DNA of 34,871 nt from Chloroflexota bacterium (GTDB lineage Bacteria; Chloroflexota; Anaerolineae; Promineifilales; Promineifilaceae), in the NCBI GenBank assembly GCA_024638855.1, contig JAHEJP010000010.1:1-34871 (forward strand), read 5' to 3'. The notes beneath the pieces are model-generated. The model searched no databases. It was not told the DNA's origin and saw only the letters and a list, made by a program, of their open reading frames with translations. Positions 1-9,358 of the stretch are shown one piece after another. The position numbers were made by a program, and so were the translations under genes. How positions within the stretch are numbered: position 1 is the first letter of the stretch; each line of letters begins with the position of its first letter.

Positions 1-1813
1 TTGGCTGAGAGATCTTGATCCAGGTTTGGAAGCACCTGCTGCTAGCGGGCAAGATCATAGTTTAGCAGGAGAATCAGCACATTTACCAGAATCACTTGAT
101 GATTGGGCCGCTGAGCTATCGCGTGATCAAAAGGGTTGGTTAGATGATAATGATCAAAGCGGTTATTTAAAGGAACCAGCCCACTCAGGAGAGGGCGAAT
201 CAGATGATGAGGCATCGCTTGTGGGTCAGACTGCGCCGCTATCCCCTTATCACGAGATTGAAGGTATTCCAGAGCAATTGGCGTCGCAGTCTTTGCCTGA
301 TTGGTTGCAGGACGAGGCTGTCGGAAGAGGCGATAGTTCAGGCGAACCACATTCTTCAACTGATTATGGCGATTATGAACCATCCGATAAGTCGCCATCG
401 CTCCTCGATCCAAAGCAAATGCGTGAGATTGAAGAGGAGTCCAGCTCTGATCCCGTTTTTTCCGAAGAGTATGCAAGCTCTGAGCAGGAAATGACTGTTG
501 ACTTGGCTAAAGCTGATCCGGACTCGCCAGAGGTTGACTGGTATTCAGAATTATCTGGGGTTGATGTAAATAATGAGCTAGATGAGATGCTTGAAACCGA
601 TCAAACGGCGGATGAAGAAGCCGATTCGGTTCTGAGTCCCGGGCCAATTCTGAAATTACCTAGCGAGTCCCAGGAGCCGCCTCCACATCCTGAGATGGTT
701 CAGGGTGAGGGCAAAGAAGATGGGACAGATGTGCCTGATTGGCTGGAAGCTCTCAAGCCTGAAGAATTGGCTGAAACCGATCGAGATGAGTTAATTGAAT
801 CAGCAGGCATATTAGCTGGTATCAAGGGAGTTCTTCCCTTAGCAACTTCTGTTCCGACGACCCAAAAAACAAGTTTGCAGGTCGAAAACCCGATGTCGGT
901 TGAACAGAGACGACAAGTCGCTTTACTTAAGCAGCTTACGACGGTAGAGCAATCCAGTGCCCCTTCAAAATCAGTACCTGGAACACGGGATAGCTTCCTT
1001 AGTTTTCGGATCATTCTCGGTATCGTATTGATCTCAGTTGTCACCATCGGATGGTTTGCTCCTGCAGTGAACGAGCTTGTTCCAGGACTTGAATCCCAGC
1101 CGATTCCCATAGAGACAGAAGAAGCATTTGCTGTGATAGAACAGGTTGCTGGCAAACCCGTGTTGGTCGCTTTTGAGTATACGCCTGCCTATGCAGATGA
1201 GCTTGATCCAGTCGCCTTAACCTTGCTTGAGGAATTAGCAACTAATCGCAGTGCTGTTGTAACTATTAGCCAATATGCCGCCGCCGTTCCAATAATTCAG
1301 AGAATAACTGAACAGGTCATTGATCTTGATAGTTCGTCGTTGGGCTATCTTCCCGGAGATGCGACTGGGCTCAGGCGGCTGGGAAGCTGCCTTATTGATG
1401 TTACTTCATGTGAAACGATTCCTGGACTCTCGATTGATGGAGAATCTCAAGACATTCTACTAAATGTTAGTGCAATCATCGTTCTTACCGCTGAACGAGA
1501 CTCGCTCGTCAGTTGGATTGAGCAGGTAGGGACGCAAAAACCTGTTCCGCTAGTCAGTGGGCTAACGCAAGCCCTTAGCCCGATGGCAACTCCATACCTG
1601 GCTAGCAACCAATTGGCAGGCTCGCTTGCCGGAATGCCTGCCGCGGCTGCCGTAGATCAGGTATCAGGTGAAGATGCTGAATCGATAAGCAAAGCATTAA
1701 ATAGTCTGACGTTAGCCCAATGGTTATCATTTATCGTTTTGGTAACCGGTGCTCTGTATTTCGGAATTTTCGATCTGGCAATGACCGGAAATAAAAAAGT
1801 AGAAACCAAGTGA
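1..1813 (+). CDS. Membrane protein with long acidic low-complexity N-terminal region and two predicted TM segments; 5' truncated by window edge
   Basis: ORF 26..1813 uses an internal TTG; the frame is open upstream to the window edge (WLRDLDPG-LEAPAASG). Repeated W-centred acidic motifs (WLRDL, DDWAAEL, PDWLQDE, DWYSELS, PDWLEALKPEEL). TM segments near FRIILGIVLISVVTIGWFAPAV and AQWLSFIVLVTGALYFGIFDLAM. Confidence 0.75.
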   Translation, partial: WLRDLDPGLEAPAASGQDHSLAGESAHLPESLDDWAAELSRDQKGWLDDNDQSGYLKEPAHSGEGESDDEASLVGQTAPLSPYHEIEGIPEQLASQSLPDWLQDEAVGRGDSSGEPHSSTDYGDYEPSDKSPSLLDPKQMREIEEESSSDPVFSEEYASSEQEMTVDLAKADPDSPEVDWYSELSGVDVNNELDEMLETDQTADEEADSVLSPGPILKLPSESQEPPPHPEMVQGEGKEDGTDVPDWLEALKPEELAETDRDELIESAGILAGIKGVLPLATSVPTTQKTSLQVENPMSVEQRRQVALLKQLTTVEQSSAPSKSVPGTRDSFLSFRIILGIVLISVVTIGWFAPAVNELVPGLESQPIPIETEEAFAVIEQVAGKPVLVAFEYTPAYADELDPVALTLLEELATNRSAVVTISQYAAAVPIIQRITEQVIDLDSSSLGYLPGDATGLRRLGSCLIDVTSCETIPGLSIDGESQDILLNVSAIIVLTAERDSLVSWIEQVGTQKPVPLVSGLTQALSPMATPYLASNQLAGSLAGMPAAAAVDQVSGEDAESISKALNSLTLAQWLSFIVLVTGALYFGIFDLAMTGNKKVETK

Positions 1814-2469
1814 ATTTACTTGAGACTTTAGGCGAGCTAGGAGGCACACTTATTGGTCTTTCACTGACCATAGCCGTGCTAAGTTTCATCATAAAGGATA
1901 ATCCGCTGTATCGACTTGCGGTTCATGTTCTTGTGGGCGTCAGCGCAGGCTTTACGGTCATTGTAGTGGTTGAGAAGGTATTGTTACCGATAATAGATTC
2001 CTTCGGTCAGGCATCATCTTTCATTGATAGGCTTACTTGGATTATCCCTATTGTTTTTGGGTTATTCCTATTCTTGAAGCTACTTCCCCAGACTGCGTCT
2101 ATTGGGAATATTGGCATGGGCGTAATCATTGGAATTGGCGCTTCGGTAGGCTTGGTAGGCGCTGTTGCCGGCACCCTCATTCCTCAGATTGTGGTTCGAT
2201 ATGATAATGCGATCTTGGGACTTGTCGTCGCACTGCTAGCGGCTTTAACTTTGGTGTATTTCTTCTTTACTGGGAAGGAATCCTCGACAGGTGTCGCCAA
2301 AATGCCGGTTTGGTTTCCTTACATTCAAACAGGCGGTAAGGCGGTTATCACCATGACCCTGGCTGCTTTGTTCGTCGGCGCATTAAATACCAGTCTTGTT
2401 CTTTTGATTGGCCGAGTTGGATTCTATCTTACCTCTATTGGCGAGTTAGTTGGGGCATTAGTTCAATGA
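1810..2469 (+). CDS. Polytopic integral membrane protein of unknown function
   Basis: 219 aa, several hydrophobic segments; GTG start overlaps the previous stop by 4 nt (GTGA). Confidence 0.8.
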   Translation: MNLLETLGELGGTLIGLSLTIAVLSFIIKDNPLYRLAVHVLVGVSAGFTVIVVVEKVLLPIIDSFGQASSFIDRLTWIIPIVFGLFLFLKLLPQTASIGNIGMGVIIGIGASVGLVGAVAGTLIPQIVVRYDNAILGLVVALLAALTLVYFFFTGKESSTGVAKMPVWFPYIQTGGKAVITMTLAALFVGALNTSLVLLIGRVGFYLTSIGELVGALVQ

Positions 2470-4238
2470 CATCTGTGACCGAAGAGTTAACACAGACACT
2501 CGATGAAGCTAAGCTTGATGAGTACCAACCGGGTCGATCTTATTTGATCGCTGATGTGGGTTCAGCGACGACAACTGTAACATTATATGATATTGTCGAA
2601 GGACAATACCGTCTTGTCGGACATGGATCGTCACAAACGACTTCAGGCTCGCCCTGGTATGATATTACTCGTGGCATGCAACAAGCAATTAGTCAGATTA
2701 GTGATGCAACAGGCCGAACATTGTTAAATGATCAAGGTAACCTACTAAGACCACGGCGGCCGCATGGTGTGGGCGTCGATGAATTTGGCGCTACTATTAG
2801 CGTGGCGCCACCATTACGCGTTTTAGTAGCAGGGTTACTGGAGGATGTAAGCGTCGCTAGCGCTCGCCGTGCACTTGAGTCAGTACCGGCTCAAGAGGTT
2901 GATAGTTTTTGTGTCACTGACAAGCGCGATAGGACAGCCCAGTTTTTAGCGATGCTTGAACAGCCAATTGATGTCATTCTGTTGGTTGGGGGTACCGATG
3001 GTGGCGCGGACAAGCAAATGACAACACTATTCGATACGATTGCCATAGGCTTGGGACTGATGGAGGACGTAGATCGCCCCACCATCATCTATGCTGGGAA
3101 TGCAGATTTAAGAAATAGCGTGGAACAATCCTTTGGTGAACTCACCGAAGTGTATTTGGCCGAGAACATTCGACCTGAAATAGACAAAGAAAGGCTCGAC
3201 CATGTTATTGGCTTGCTGACTGAAATGTATTTGGCGAAAAAAGTTGGCCAGATACGTGGCAGCGATGGACTCCAAGAATGGAGCAGCATACCGGTCGGCC
3301 TTACACCCCACTCATTTGTCGGAATTAGCGAATTCTTCGCGGCGCTTTATGAAGCTAGAATACTTTGCCTTGATGTTGGTCGGTCGCAACTAACAGTGGC
3401 CACTGCAGAACCAGGCGACGTAAATCTTTTAATCTTTTCAGACCTGGCAGTTGGCGAACAAGGTTTAGGACTTGAACTGGAACAGGAGCTTGGATTTTTG
3501 TCGAGCTGGTCTCCAAAGTTTGACGAAGATTCGATTCGAGATTACTTCAAAGATAAGTCGATTAAGCAAGCTTCTGTACCTCTGACCGTAGACAGTTTTC
3601 GTTTAGAGCAAGGACATCTCAGCCAGTTGGTTGGACAGGCGATTCGACACGTTGCTCGTAGTTGGAAATGGGAACCAGGATGGAGAGTGCCTGAAATCCG
3701 CTCCCTAATTTTACGTGGTAGTGTGCTGACCAATTCACCGAAGCCCAAATTAACAATCTTGGCATTGTTGAATGCACTACAGCCAATCGGTGTGTTTGAA
3801 ATAATAGCTGATAAGTATTCAGTATTAGCAGCAATGGGTCTACTGGCTCCATTAGAACCGGAAATGGTCATACAGGTATTAAATTCCGGTGTGCTGGATC
3901 GTTGGGGTTGGGTTGTCGTACCAAGTGGCCGATCCCGTTCCGGTGATTCCATTATCGAAGTTCGAATTGAATCAGAGGGAGTTGACAACTTACGAATGAA
4001 GGTTACACATGGCTCCCTAGAGGTCTTTCCGTTGCCAACCAATAGGCAAGCTGTTGTAACCTTGGTCCCCGCATCTGGAATTGATATTGGTCACGGTCGA
4101 GGCAGGACCCGGAAAATTAAGGTTCTTGGCGCTTCTATCGGGCTTGTTGTTGATGCCAGAGGCCGGCCTGTCCCTGATTTGGATAAGGAATCGCGGCGCG
4201 AGCAACTAGCAGAGTGGATGGAGGCTGTTGGAGCTTAA
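2466..4238 (+). CDS. MutL/GlmL-family ASKHA protein (glutamate mutase L-like)
   Basis: YLIADVGSATTTVTLYDI phosphate-1-like motif, ILLVGGTDGGADK, second ILCLDVGRSQLTVATA motif; resembles the MutL Pfam family. ATG overlaps upstream stop (ATGA). Confidence 0.75.
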   Translation: MTSVTEELTQTLDEAKLDEYQPGRSYLIADVGSATTTVTLYDIVEGQYRLVGHGSSQTTSGSPWYDITRGMQQAISQISDATGRTLLNDQGNLLRPRRPHGVGVDEFGATISVAPPLRVLVAGLLEDVSVASARRALESVPAQEVDSFCVTDKRDRTAQFLAMLEQPIDVILLVGGTDGGADKQMTTLFDTIAIGLGLMEDVDRPTIIYAGNADLRNSVEQSFGELTEVYLAENIRPEIDKERLDHVIGLLTEMYLAKKVGQIRGSDGLQEWSSIPVGLTPHSFVGISEFFAALYEARILCLDVGRSQLTVATAEPGDVNLLIFSDLAVGEQGLGLELEQELGFLSSWSPKFDEDSIRDYFKDKSIKQASVPLTVDSFRLEQGHLSQLVGQAIRHVARSWKWEPGWRVPEIRSLILRGSVLTNSPKPKLTILALLNALQPIGVFEIIADKYSVLAAMGLLAPLEPEMVIQVLNSGVLDRWGWVVVPSGRSRSGDSIIEVRIESEGVDNLRMKVTHGSLEVFPLPTNRQAVVTLVPASGIDIGHGRGRTRKIKVLGASIGLVVDARGRPVPDLDKESRREQLAEWMEAVGA

Positions 4239-4260
4239 TAGTTCCTTGATAGTGTGAGAT

Positions 4261-5337
4261 GTGGAATCGATGACTGTACACACCAATGCGACCCGAATAA
4301 GGTTGCTCACCAATATCCGGAGAGCTCGTCTGTTGCCGCGAGCCGGTGAGGTTGTCGTTCCCGTAGGCCAGGAAGTTAATCCGGTGCATGTCGTAGCCAG
4401 GGCAATTGCCGCTTCAAGTTATCAAGTTCTGAGAGCTAGCAAAATATTGAACGTACCGGCGGATAAAATCACGGAGTTTTTATTAGTTAAAGAAGGCGCT
4501 TCGCTTCAGAGGGGCACACCGCTACTGCGCAAGAGTGAATTCATGAAGCGTGATAAGGTTTACCGATGCCCGGTAGAAGGTACCTTGCGGCAAGTTCATG
4601 ACGGTTATCTAATCATGGAACCCACTGGGGGCTTGATTGAAATGCGGGCAATGATCCCAAGTCGTGTTGTATCAGTTGTGCCGAATCGAGGCGTTGTTCT
4701 TGAAACATTCGGCAGCCAAATTCAAGGAGTCTGGGATTCGGGCAAGGATAGCTTTGGGCAATTGAGAGTAGCAACAGATACGCCCGTAGACGAGTTAATT
4801 CCAGAGGATATTAAGCTTGATGTTCATGGTTCTATCTTGGTAGCAGGGCATGTTTCGCAATTTGAGACCTTACAACAACTTGAAGAGCTTAATGCACGAG
4901 GGTTGATTGTAGGTAGCATTCCATCAAGAATTACAGATGTTGCCCAGTCGTTTTCTTTTCCGATCTTTGTGACTGACGGCATAGGAAATCAGGCGATGGC
5001 AGCGCCCATTTTTGAACTGCTCGTACAGTCAAATGGCCGTCAGGCGGCATTGTTTTCGAGTCAAAGTGGCCCTGCAGGGCACCGTGGAGAAGTAGTAATT
5101 TCCTTGCCATCATCGGCCGGAATGGAACAATATGCAAGTTCTACCGATACTTTGTCTATCGGATCCCAAGTTCGTGTTTGGCGAGTCGGTCTCGATAACC
5201 GAATTGGCAAGGTCATTCGCATTTATAGTCAGCCTCGGAAGAATAAATTAGGCATGCATCTTCCAGGTGCAGATGTTCGATTCGACGATGGTGAAATCAA
5301 CTTCATACCATTGGGAAACATCGATTTATTATGTTGA
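4261..5337 (+). CDS. Hypothetical protein, probable N-terminal barrel-sandwich-like domain
   Basis: 358 aa with EVVVPVGQEVNPVHVVARA...VYRCPVEGTLRQVHDGYLIMEP pattern; co-oriented 22 nt after the MutL-like gene. Start codon uncertain (ATG at 4270 in frame is an alternative). Confidence 0.65.
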   Translation: MESMTVHTNATRIRLLTNIRRARLLPRAGEVVVPVGQEVNPVHVVARAIAASSYQVLRASKILNVPADKITEFLLVKEGASLQRGTPLLRKSEFMKRDKVYRCPVEGTLRQVHDGYLIMEPTGGLIEMRAMIPSRVVSVVPNRGVVLETFGSQIQGVWDSGKDSFGQLRVATDTPVDELIPEDIKLDVHGSILVAGHVSQFETLQQLEELNARGLIVGSIPSRITDVAQSFSFPIFVTDGIGNQAMAAPIFELLVQSNGRQAALFSSQSGPAGHRGEVVISLPSSAGMEQYASSTDTLSIGSQVRVWRVGLDNRIGKVIRIYSQPRKNKLGMHLPGADVRFDDGEINFIPLGNIDLLC

Positions 5338-5419
5338 AATATCAGTAATCCATAACCAAAGTGCAGTCATTCTAGCTGAAGGATAACGAGGCAGTATATT
5401 GTCAAGTCAGGAGGCGAAT

Positions 5420-6022
5420 ATGTCAGAAGAGTTCTCAGATGATTTTGTCGTAGAGGAAGAGGAATCAGCTAATCGCTCGTTTCTCATAGCGGCTGGATCC
5501 CTTATTGGGGTATTTATCATTCTTGCCGCTTGTTTGCTGGTTTATGTGCTCTTGCAGCGAGGCGAACAGCAGGATGATGCTGTTGCCCAGATTGAAAGCC
5601 AGAATGCAACGACAGAAGCGCAGAACGCATTGGTTACCCAAACTGTTGAAGCACAAGAAACCCAATCTGCTTTAGCGATCTTGGAGTCGGAAAACGCAAC
5701 GGTCGAAGCTGAGCGGTTGATGACCGCTTTAACAGCTGAAGCGGTGCAGACGCAAGAGGCCTTGCCTACTGCGACTCCCCCTCCAACTGAGGTTGTGCAG
5801 CAGCCCGAAGCCGCTGCCACCAATACACCAATGCCAACGCTTGCCAGTGGTGGAAATGCTGGTGATGGCAGTGGCACAGGAACAGGTGGATTGGCGACAC
5901 CGATCACCCCAGGAGCAGGTGAAACATTGCCTCAGACTGGTATTAGCGTTTGGGGAATTGCTATCGTTGGATTGGGTCTTCTTGTTGTGTTGGTTTTGGC
6001 TCGCCGCTTACGAACTGTTTGA
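5420..6022 (+). CDS. Surface protein with N-terminal TM, coiled-coil-like and P/T/G-rich stalk and C-terminal LPQTG sorting-like signal
   Basis: GGAGG Shine-Dalgarno at about 5409-5413 before ATG 5420. LPQTG at 5927..5941 followed by hydrophobic segment and RRLRTV. N-terminal TM SFLIAAGSLIGVFIILAACLLVYVLL. Confidence 0.75.
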   Translation: MSEEFSDDFVVEEEESANRSFLIAAGSLIGVFIILAACLLVYVLLQRGEQQDDAVAQIESQNATTEAQNALVTQTVEAQETQSALAILESENATVEAERLMTALTAEAVQTQEALPTATPPPTEVVQQPEAAATNTPMPTLASGGNAGDGSGTGTGGLATPITPGAGETLPQTGISVWGIAIVGLGLLVVLVLARRLRTV

Positions 6023-6050
6023 AGTAGCAACATTTGAATTACTTCAGCAA

Positions 6051-6095
6051 TAATTGGTTTGGGCGTGATGTGCTATTGACGCTCTTAACCAATTA
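6051..6095. other. Long imperfect hairpin between the LPQTG gene and the hybrid kinase gene
   Basis: TAATTGGTT.T.GGGCGT / ACGCTC.TT.AACCAATTA complementary arms around a 12-nt loop. Confidence 0.6.
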
Positions 6096-6199
6096 ATCTA
6101 GCATGACGGCAACGGCCGATAATGTTGTTGCCTCATTTGGATTAAGTGCGTAGTGGCTGTCTAAAAACTTTGAAATCTGCGTTGCGAGTTAGCGGAAAT

Positions 6200-8527
6200 A
6201 TGAAAAACACTGCTACCATCTTGCTTGTCGAAGATGACCAAGCATTACTAGATGGTATTGCGGACTTATTAGAGATATCTGATATCGGCTATTCCATCGA
6301 TATCTTGAAAGCCACAAATGGCCTCATGGGATTAGAGGTTATTGAAGGTCGAATACCTGATCTCATCATTTCCGATCTCATGATGCCAAGGATGGGGGGG
6401 TTTGAATTCCTTGAACACCTTCGGAAACAGCCGGACTGGATCCATATCCCTGTTATTTTCTTGACTGCGAAAGGAACCACTGACGATGTACTGAAAGGAC
6501 GGCTAAGCGGTGCCGAGCTTTACATCACCAAGCCCTATGAAAGTGATGAACTACTTCAATTAGTTAAGAGCCAACTTAAACGGGCATTTGAGCTTCGGGT
6601 TGAACGACAACGACGTATGGACAATTTTAGTAGAAACATTGTCCAATTGCTCAACCATGAATTTCGCACACCGCTCACATATGTTACAGCATACTACGAA
6701 TTGTTAGCGGATGGTGTTCTGCGAGACGATCCGGAAAGTGTGAGAGAGTATCTAAAGGGTATCCAAGTTGGGACAGCCCGATTGAGCAAACTCGTAGGAA
6801 ACCTCGTTCGAATCCTCGAGTTGCGAACGGGTGATATTCCAAAGTATATCGAACAACAATCAGAAACAATAGAAGATATTGCGGATTTGCTGCAAGGTCT
6901 GTGTGAACAACAATGGCTAGATGACGAGGATGAAAAAGTTAACATAACATGCGATATTCCTGATCGATTACCAAGAATATTCGGTCACAGACCTAGCATC
7001 CTTTCAATTTTTGATTGTCTGCTTGATAATGCGGTAAAGTTTTCATTGATGAATCTGGATCGGTCTCCCATCATCATCTTATCCGCCTGGGCAGAGGACG
7101 AATTCTTGGCCATTTCAATCGAAGATAATGGAATTGGCATACCAGAACATGTCCGTCACCGGATCTTCGACTTATTTTATCAGCACAATCGAGAAGATCT
7201 GGAGCAACAAGGCGCAGGTACAGGTTTAGCAATAGCTAAAGGCCTGGTGGAGTTACACCGAGGTTATATGGAAGTTGAAAGTGCTGAAAATCAAGGCTCG
7301 ATTTTCACCGTGTATTTACCGGTTCAAAAGGGGGAATTGGCCACCAGGTCGGCGCAGATAAGGCATCACACGGCAAAAAGAGCGGCAACAATTTTGCTTG
7401 TCGAGGATGAATGGTTTCTGCTTGAAGGACTCAGTGACTTACTGGGAGTTTTTGATGGTGACTACGAATTGTCGATTCTGACGGCAAGTGATGGTAAACA
7501 AGCTCTGCAAGAATTGGAGGAACAAGAACCAGATCTCATAATAACTGATATTATGATGCCCCGCATGGATGGTTATGAATTCCTCAGAGAAGTTAGGAAA
7601 AATCCTGCCTGGCTGCAAATACCTTTCATTTTCCTAACTGCCAAAGGCGAACGGGACGATATTGTTCGCGGTCGTACTAGCGGTGCTGAAGAATACGTGA
7701 CAAAACCGTATGATGCTAACGAGTTGTTTGCTGTAATCAAGACACAATTAGACCGACATTTCCAAAGGAAGGGAGCTGTCGAACAGGATTTTAAGGATCT
7801 CAAGCAAAGCATATTAGACTTGCTTCTAGATGACCTGAGAATGCCCCTAGATATCGTGTCTGATTACACCGAGAAAATAGCAGGCAATGTGAACAATTTG
7901 CAATCTGACCAGGACTTGGTGGTATATTTACGGGGTATTCAATCAGGGAGTTCACAAGTCTCCCGACTGGTTCAAGATTTTATGCTATTAGTGGAATTAC
8001 AAACGGGGAAATCCGTTGATTGGTTTGCATTACAGGCGCGACCAACCAACGTCAATAATATATTAACTGAAATAAGTAGCCTAGGATGGGACGCCGTCAA
8101 TCAGCCGCAAGTAGACTTTCGAATCGATCTTGGCGACGATCCAGGCTCGATTCTAATCGATCCTGAATTGTTGGCGAAGTGTATCGAGCGACTGGTAGGT
8201 TTGTTAGTGGCACTAGGAAACGAATATGGAGCAATCGAAATAGCACTCGCCACCAGGCAAATTAATGATAGGATACAAATAACGATAGGAACGACGGCCG
8301 TTAGTTTGACAGAAGATGAAGCCGAGAAAGTTAATTCGTTATTGGCTAAATCGGACCCGGTCGTCTTAGAGCTTTCGGAATACGATCCGGCTCTCCTGAT
8401 AACAAAGGGAATTGTGCACCATCATGATGGTACGGTTACCATTAATGTCATTGAAAACGAGCGATTAGATTTCGTTGTCTCGTTTCCAGTTTACCAACCA
8501 CTTGTGGAAGCATACCAGATAAATTAG
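6200..8527 (+). CDS. Hybrid sensor: REC - histidine kinase - REC - degenerate histidine-kinase-like region
   Basis: ILLVEDDQALL...DLIISDLMMPRM and ILLVEDEWFLL...DLIITDIMMPRM receiver domains; H-box LLNHEFRTPL; N-box LLDNAVKFS; DNGIGIPE; GAGTGLAIAKGL. ATG 6200 is the likely start rather than 6146. Confidence 0.9.
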   Translation: MKNTATILLVEDDQALLDGIADLLEISDIGYSIDILKATNGLMGLEVIEGRIPDLIISDLMMPRMGGFEFLEHLRKQPDWIHIPVIFLTAKGTTDDVLKGRLSGAELYITKPYESDELLQLVKSQLKRAFELRVERQRRMDNFSRNIVQLLNHEFRTPLTYVTAYYELLADGVLRDDPESVREYLKGIQVGTARLSKLVGNLVRILELRTGDIPKYIEQQSETIEDIADLLQGLCEQQWLDDEDEKVNITCDIPDRLPRIFGHRPSILSIFDCLLDNAVKFSLMNLDRSPIIILSAWAEDEFLAISIEDNGIGIPEHVRHRIFDLFYQHNREDLEQQGAGTGLAIAKGLVELHRGYMEVESAENQGSIFTVYLPVQKGELATRSAQIRHHTAKRAATILLVEDEWFLLEGLSDLLGVFDGDYELSILTASDGKQALQELEEQEPDLIITDIMMPRMDGYEFLREVRKNPAWLQIPFIFLTAKGERDDIVRGRTSGAEEYVTKPYDANELFAVIKTQLDRHFQRKGAVEQDFKDLKQSILDLLLDDLRMPLDIVSDYTEKIAGNVNNLQSDQDLVVYLRGIQSGSSQVSRLVQDFMLLVELQTGKSVDWFALQARPTNVNNILTEISSLGWDAVNQPQVDFRIDLGDDPGSILIDPELLAKCIERLVGLLVALGNEYGAIEIALATRQINDRIQITIGTTAVSLTEDEAEKVNSLLAKSDPVVLELSEYDPALLITKGIVHHHDGTVTINVIENERLDFVVSFPVYQPLVEAYQIN

Positions 8528-8549
8528 TGAGCTTAGGAGGCTGCCAAAA

Positions 8550-9293
8550 ATGGCGACACTGTTAGAGAAGACACAGACTCTCATTTCGGCTAATCTTCAT
8601 GAGATGGTTGATCGGGCATTGGAGGCCAATTCAGTTGCCGTATTGAAACAGTACATACGAGATGCAGAGGACAATTTGGATGCTTTGGAGGATGCCGCCG
8701 CTACCGTCGGGGGTGAAGTAAAAACCCTGGAGCGTAAGTACAAGGAATATAAGAAAAAGGGTGATCAACTTGATCGCAACATCGATACGCTAGTGATGCA
8801 GGGCAAAATGGATTTGGCCCGGGCGGCACAAGAGGAATTAAACACAACCCGCCGGTTGCAGGAACAATACCACGAACAATGGGTGCGACAGGAGAAAGAG
8901 TACGAATCTTTGCTCAACGCACGTCTCAAGTTACAGGCTAGGTTAACGACGATTCGCCAAGAACAAAAAGAATTGGAGGCTTTACTGGAGCTTGCCAAGT
9001 CGAAAGAAGCTACGGTTAAGGCTATTAAGAGCCTTGACGATGTAGTCGGTGCTGGAGATGGAGACATTGCTCGCATAGGAGAATCGATTCGCGGCAGGCT
9101 TGACAAGGCAACGGCTTACAGTGAAATGTATGCGAGCAGGTTGGACAGCCAGATGGATGACGCGCTTGGTAGTGCGGAGGTCGATTTGCAGCTCGAGGAA
9201 CGTAAGAGAAGGTTGGGTTTGGGTGAGCCGGAAGAGTTCAAGGAGAGTGGTGAAACCGATCAATTATCAGATGAAGCTGCCAGCGAATCCTAA
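8550..9293 (+). CDS. PspA/IM30 family protein
   Basis: N-terminus NLHEMVDRALEANSVAVLKQYIRDAEDNLDALEDA and a long coiled coil; AGGAGG RBS upstream. Confidence 0.85.
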   Translation: MATLLEKTQTLISANLHEMVDRALEANSVAVLKQYIRDAEDNLDALEDAAATVGGEVKTLERKYKEYKKKGDQLDRNIDTLVMQGKMDLARAAQEELNTTRRLQEQYHEQWVRQEKEYESLLNARLKLQARLTTIRQEQKELEALLELAKSKEATVKAIKSLDDVVGAGDGDIARIGESIRGRLDKATAYSEMYASRLDSQMDDALGSAEVDLQLEERKRRLGLGEPEEFKESGETDQLSDEAASES

Positions 9294-9358
9294 ACCGATT
9301 TCCACCCATCTTCAATCGAAAATGATGGCCACTCGAGGCCAAATTTTATATAGCAGAT

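Noticed and set aside
3542-4042. - strand ORF of 166 aa
   Set aside because: Antisense to the MutL-like gene; no domain or RBS.
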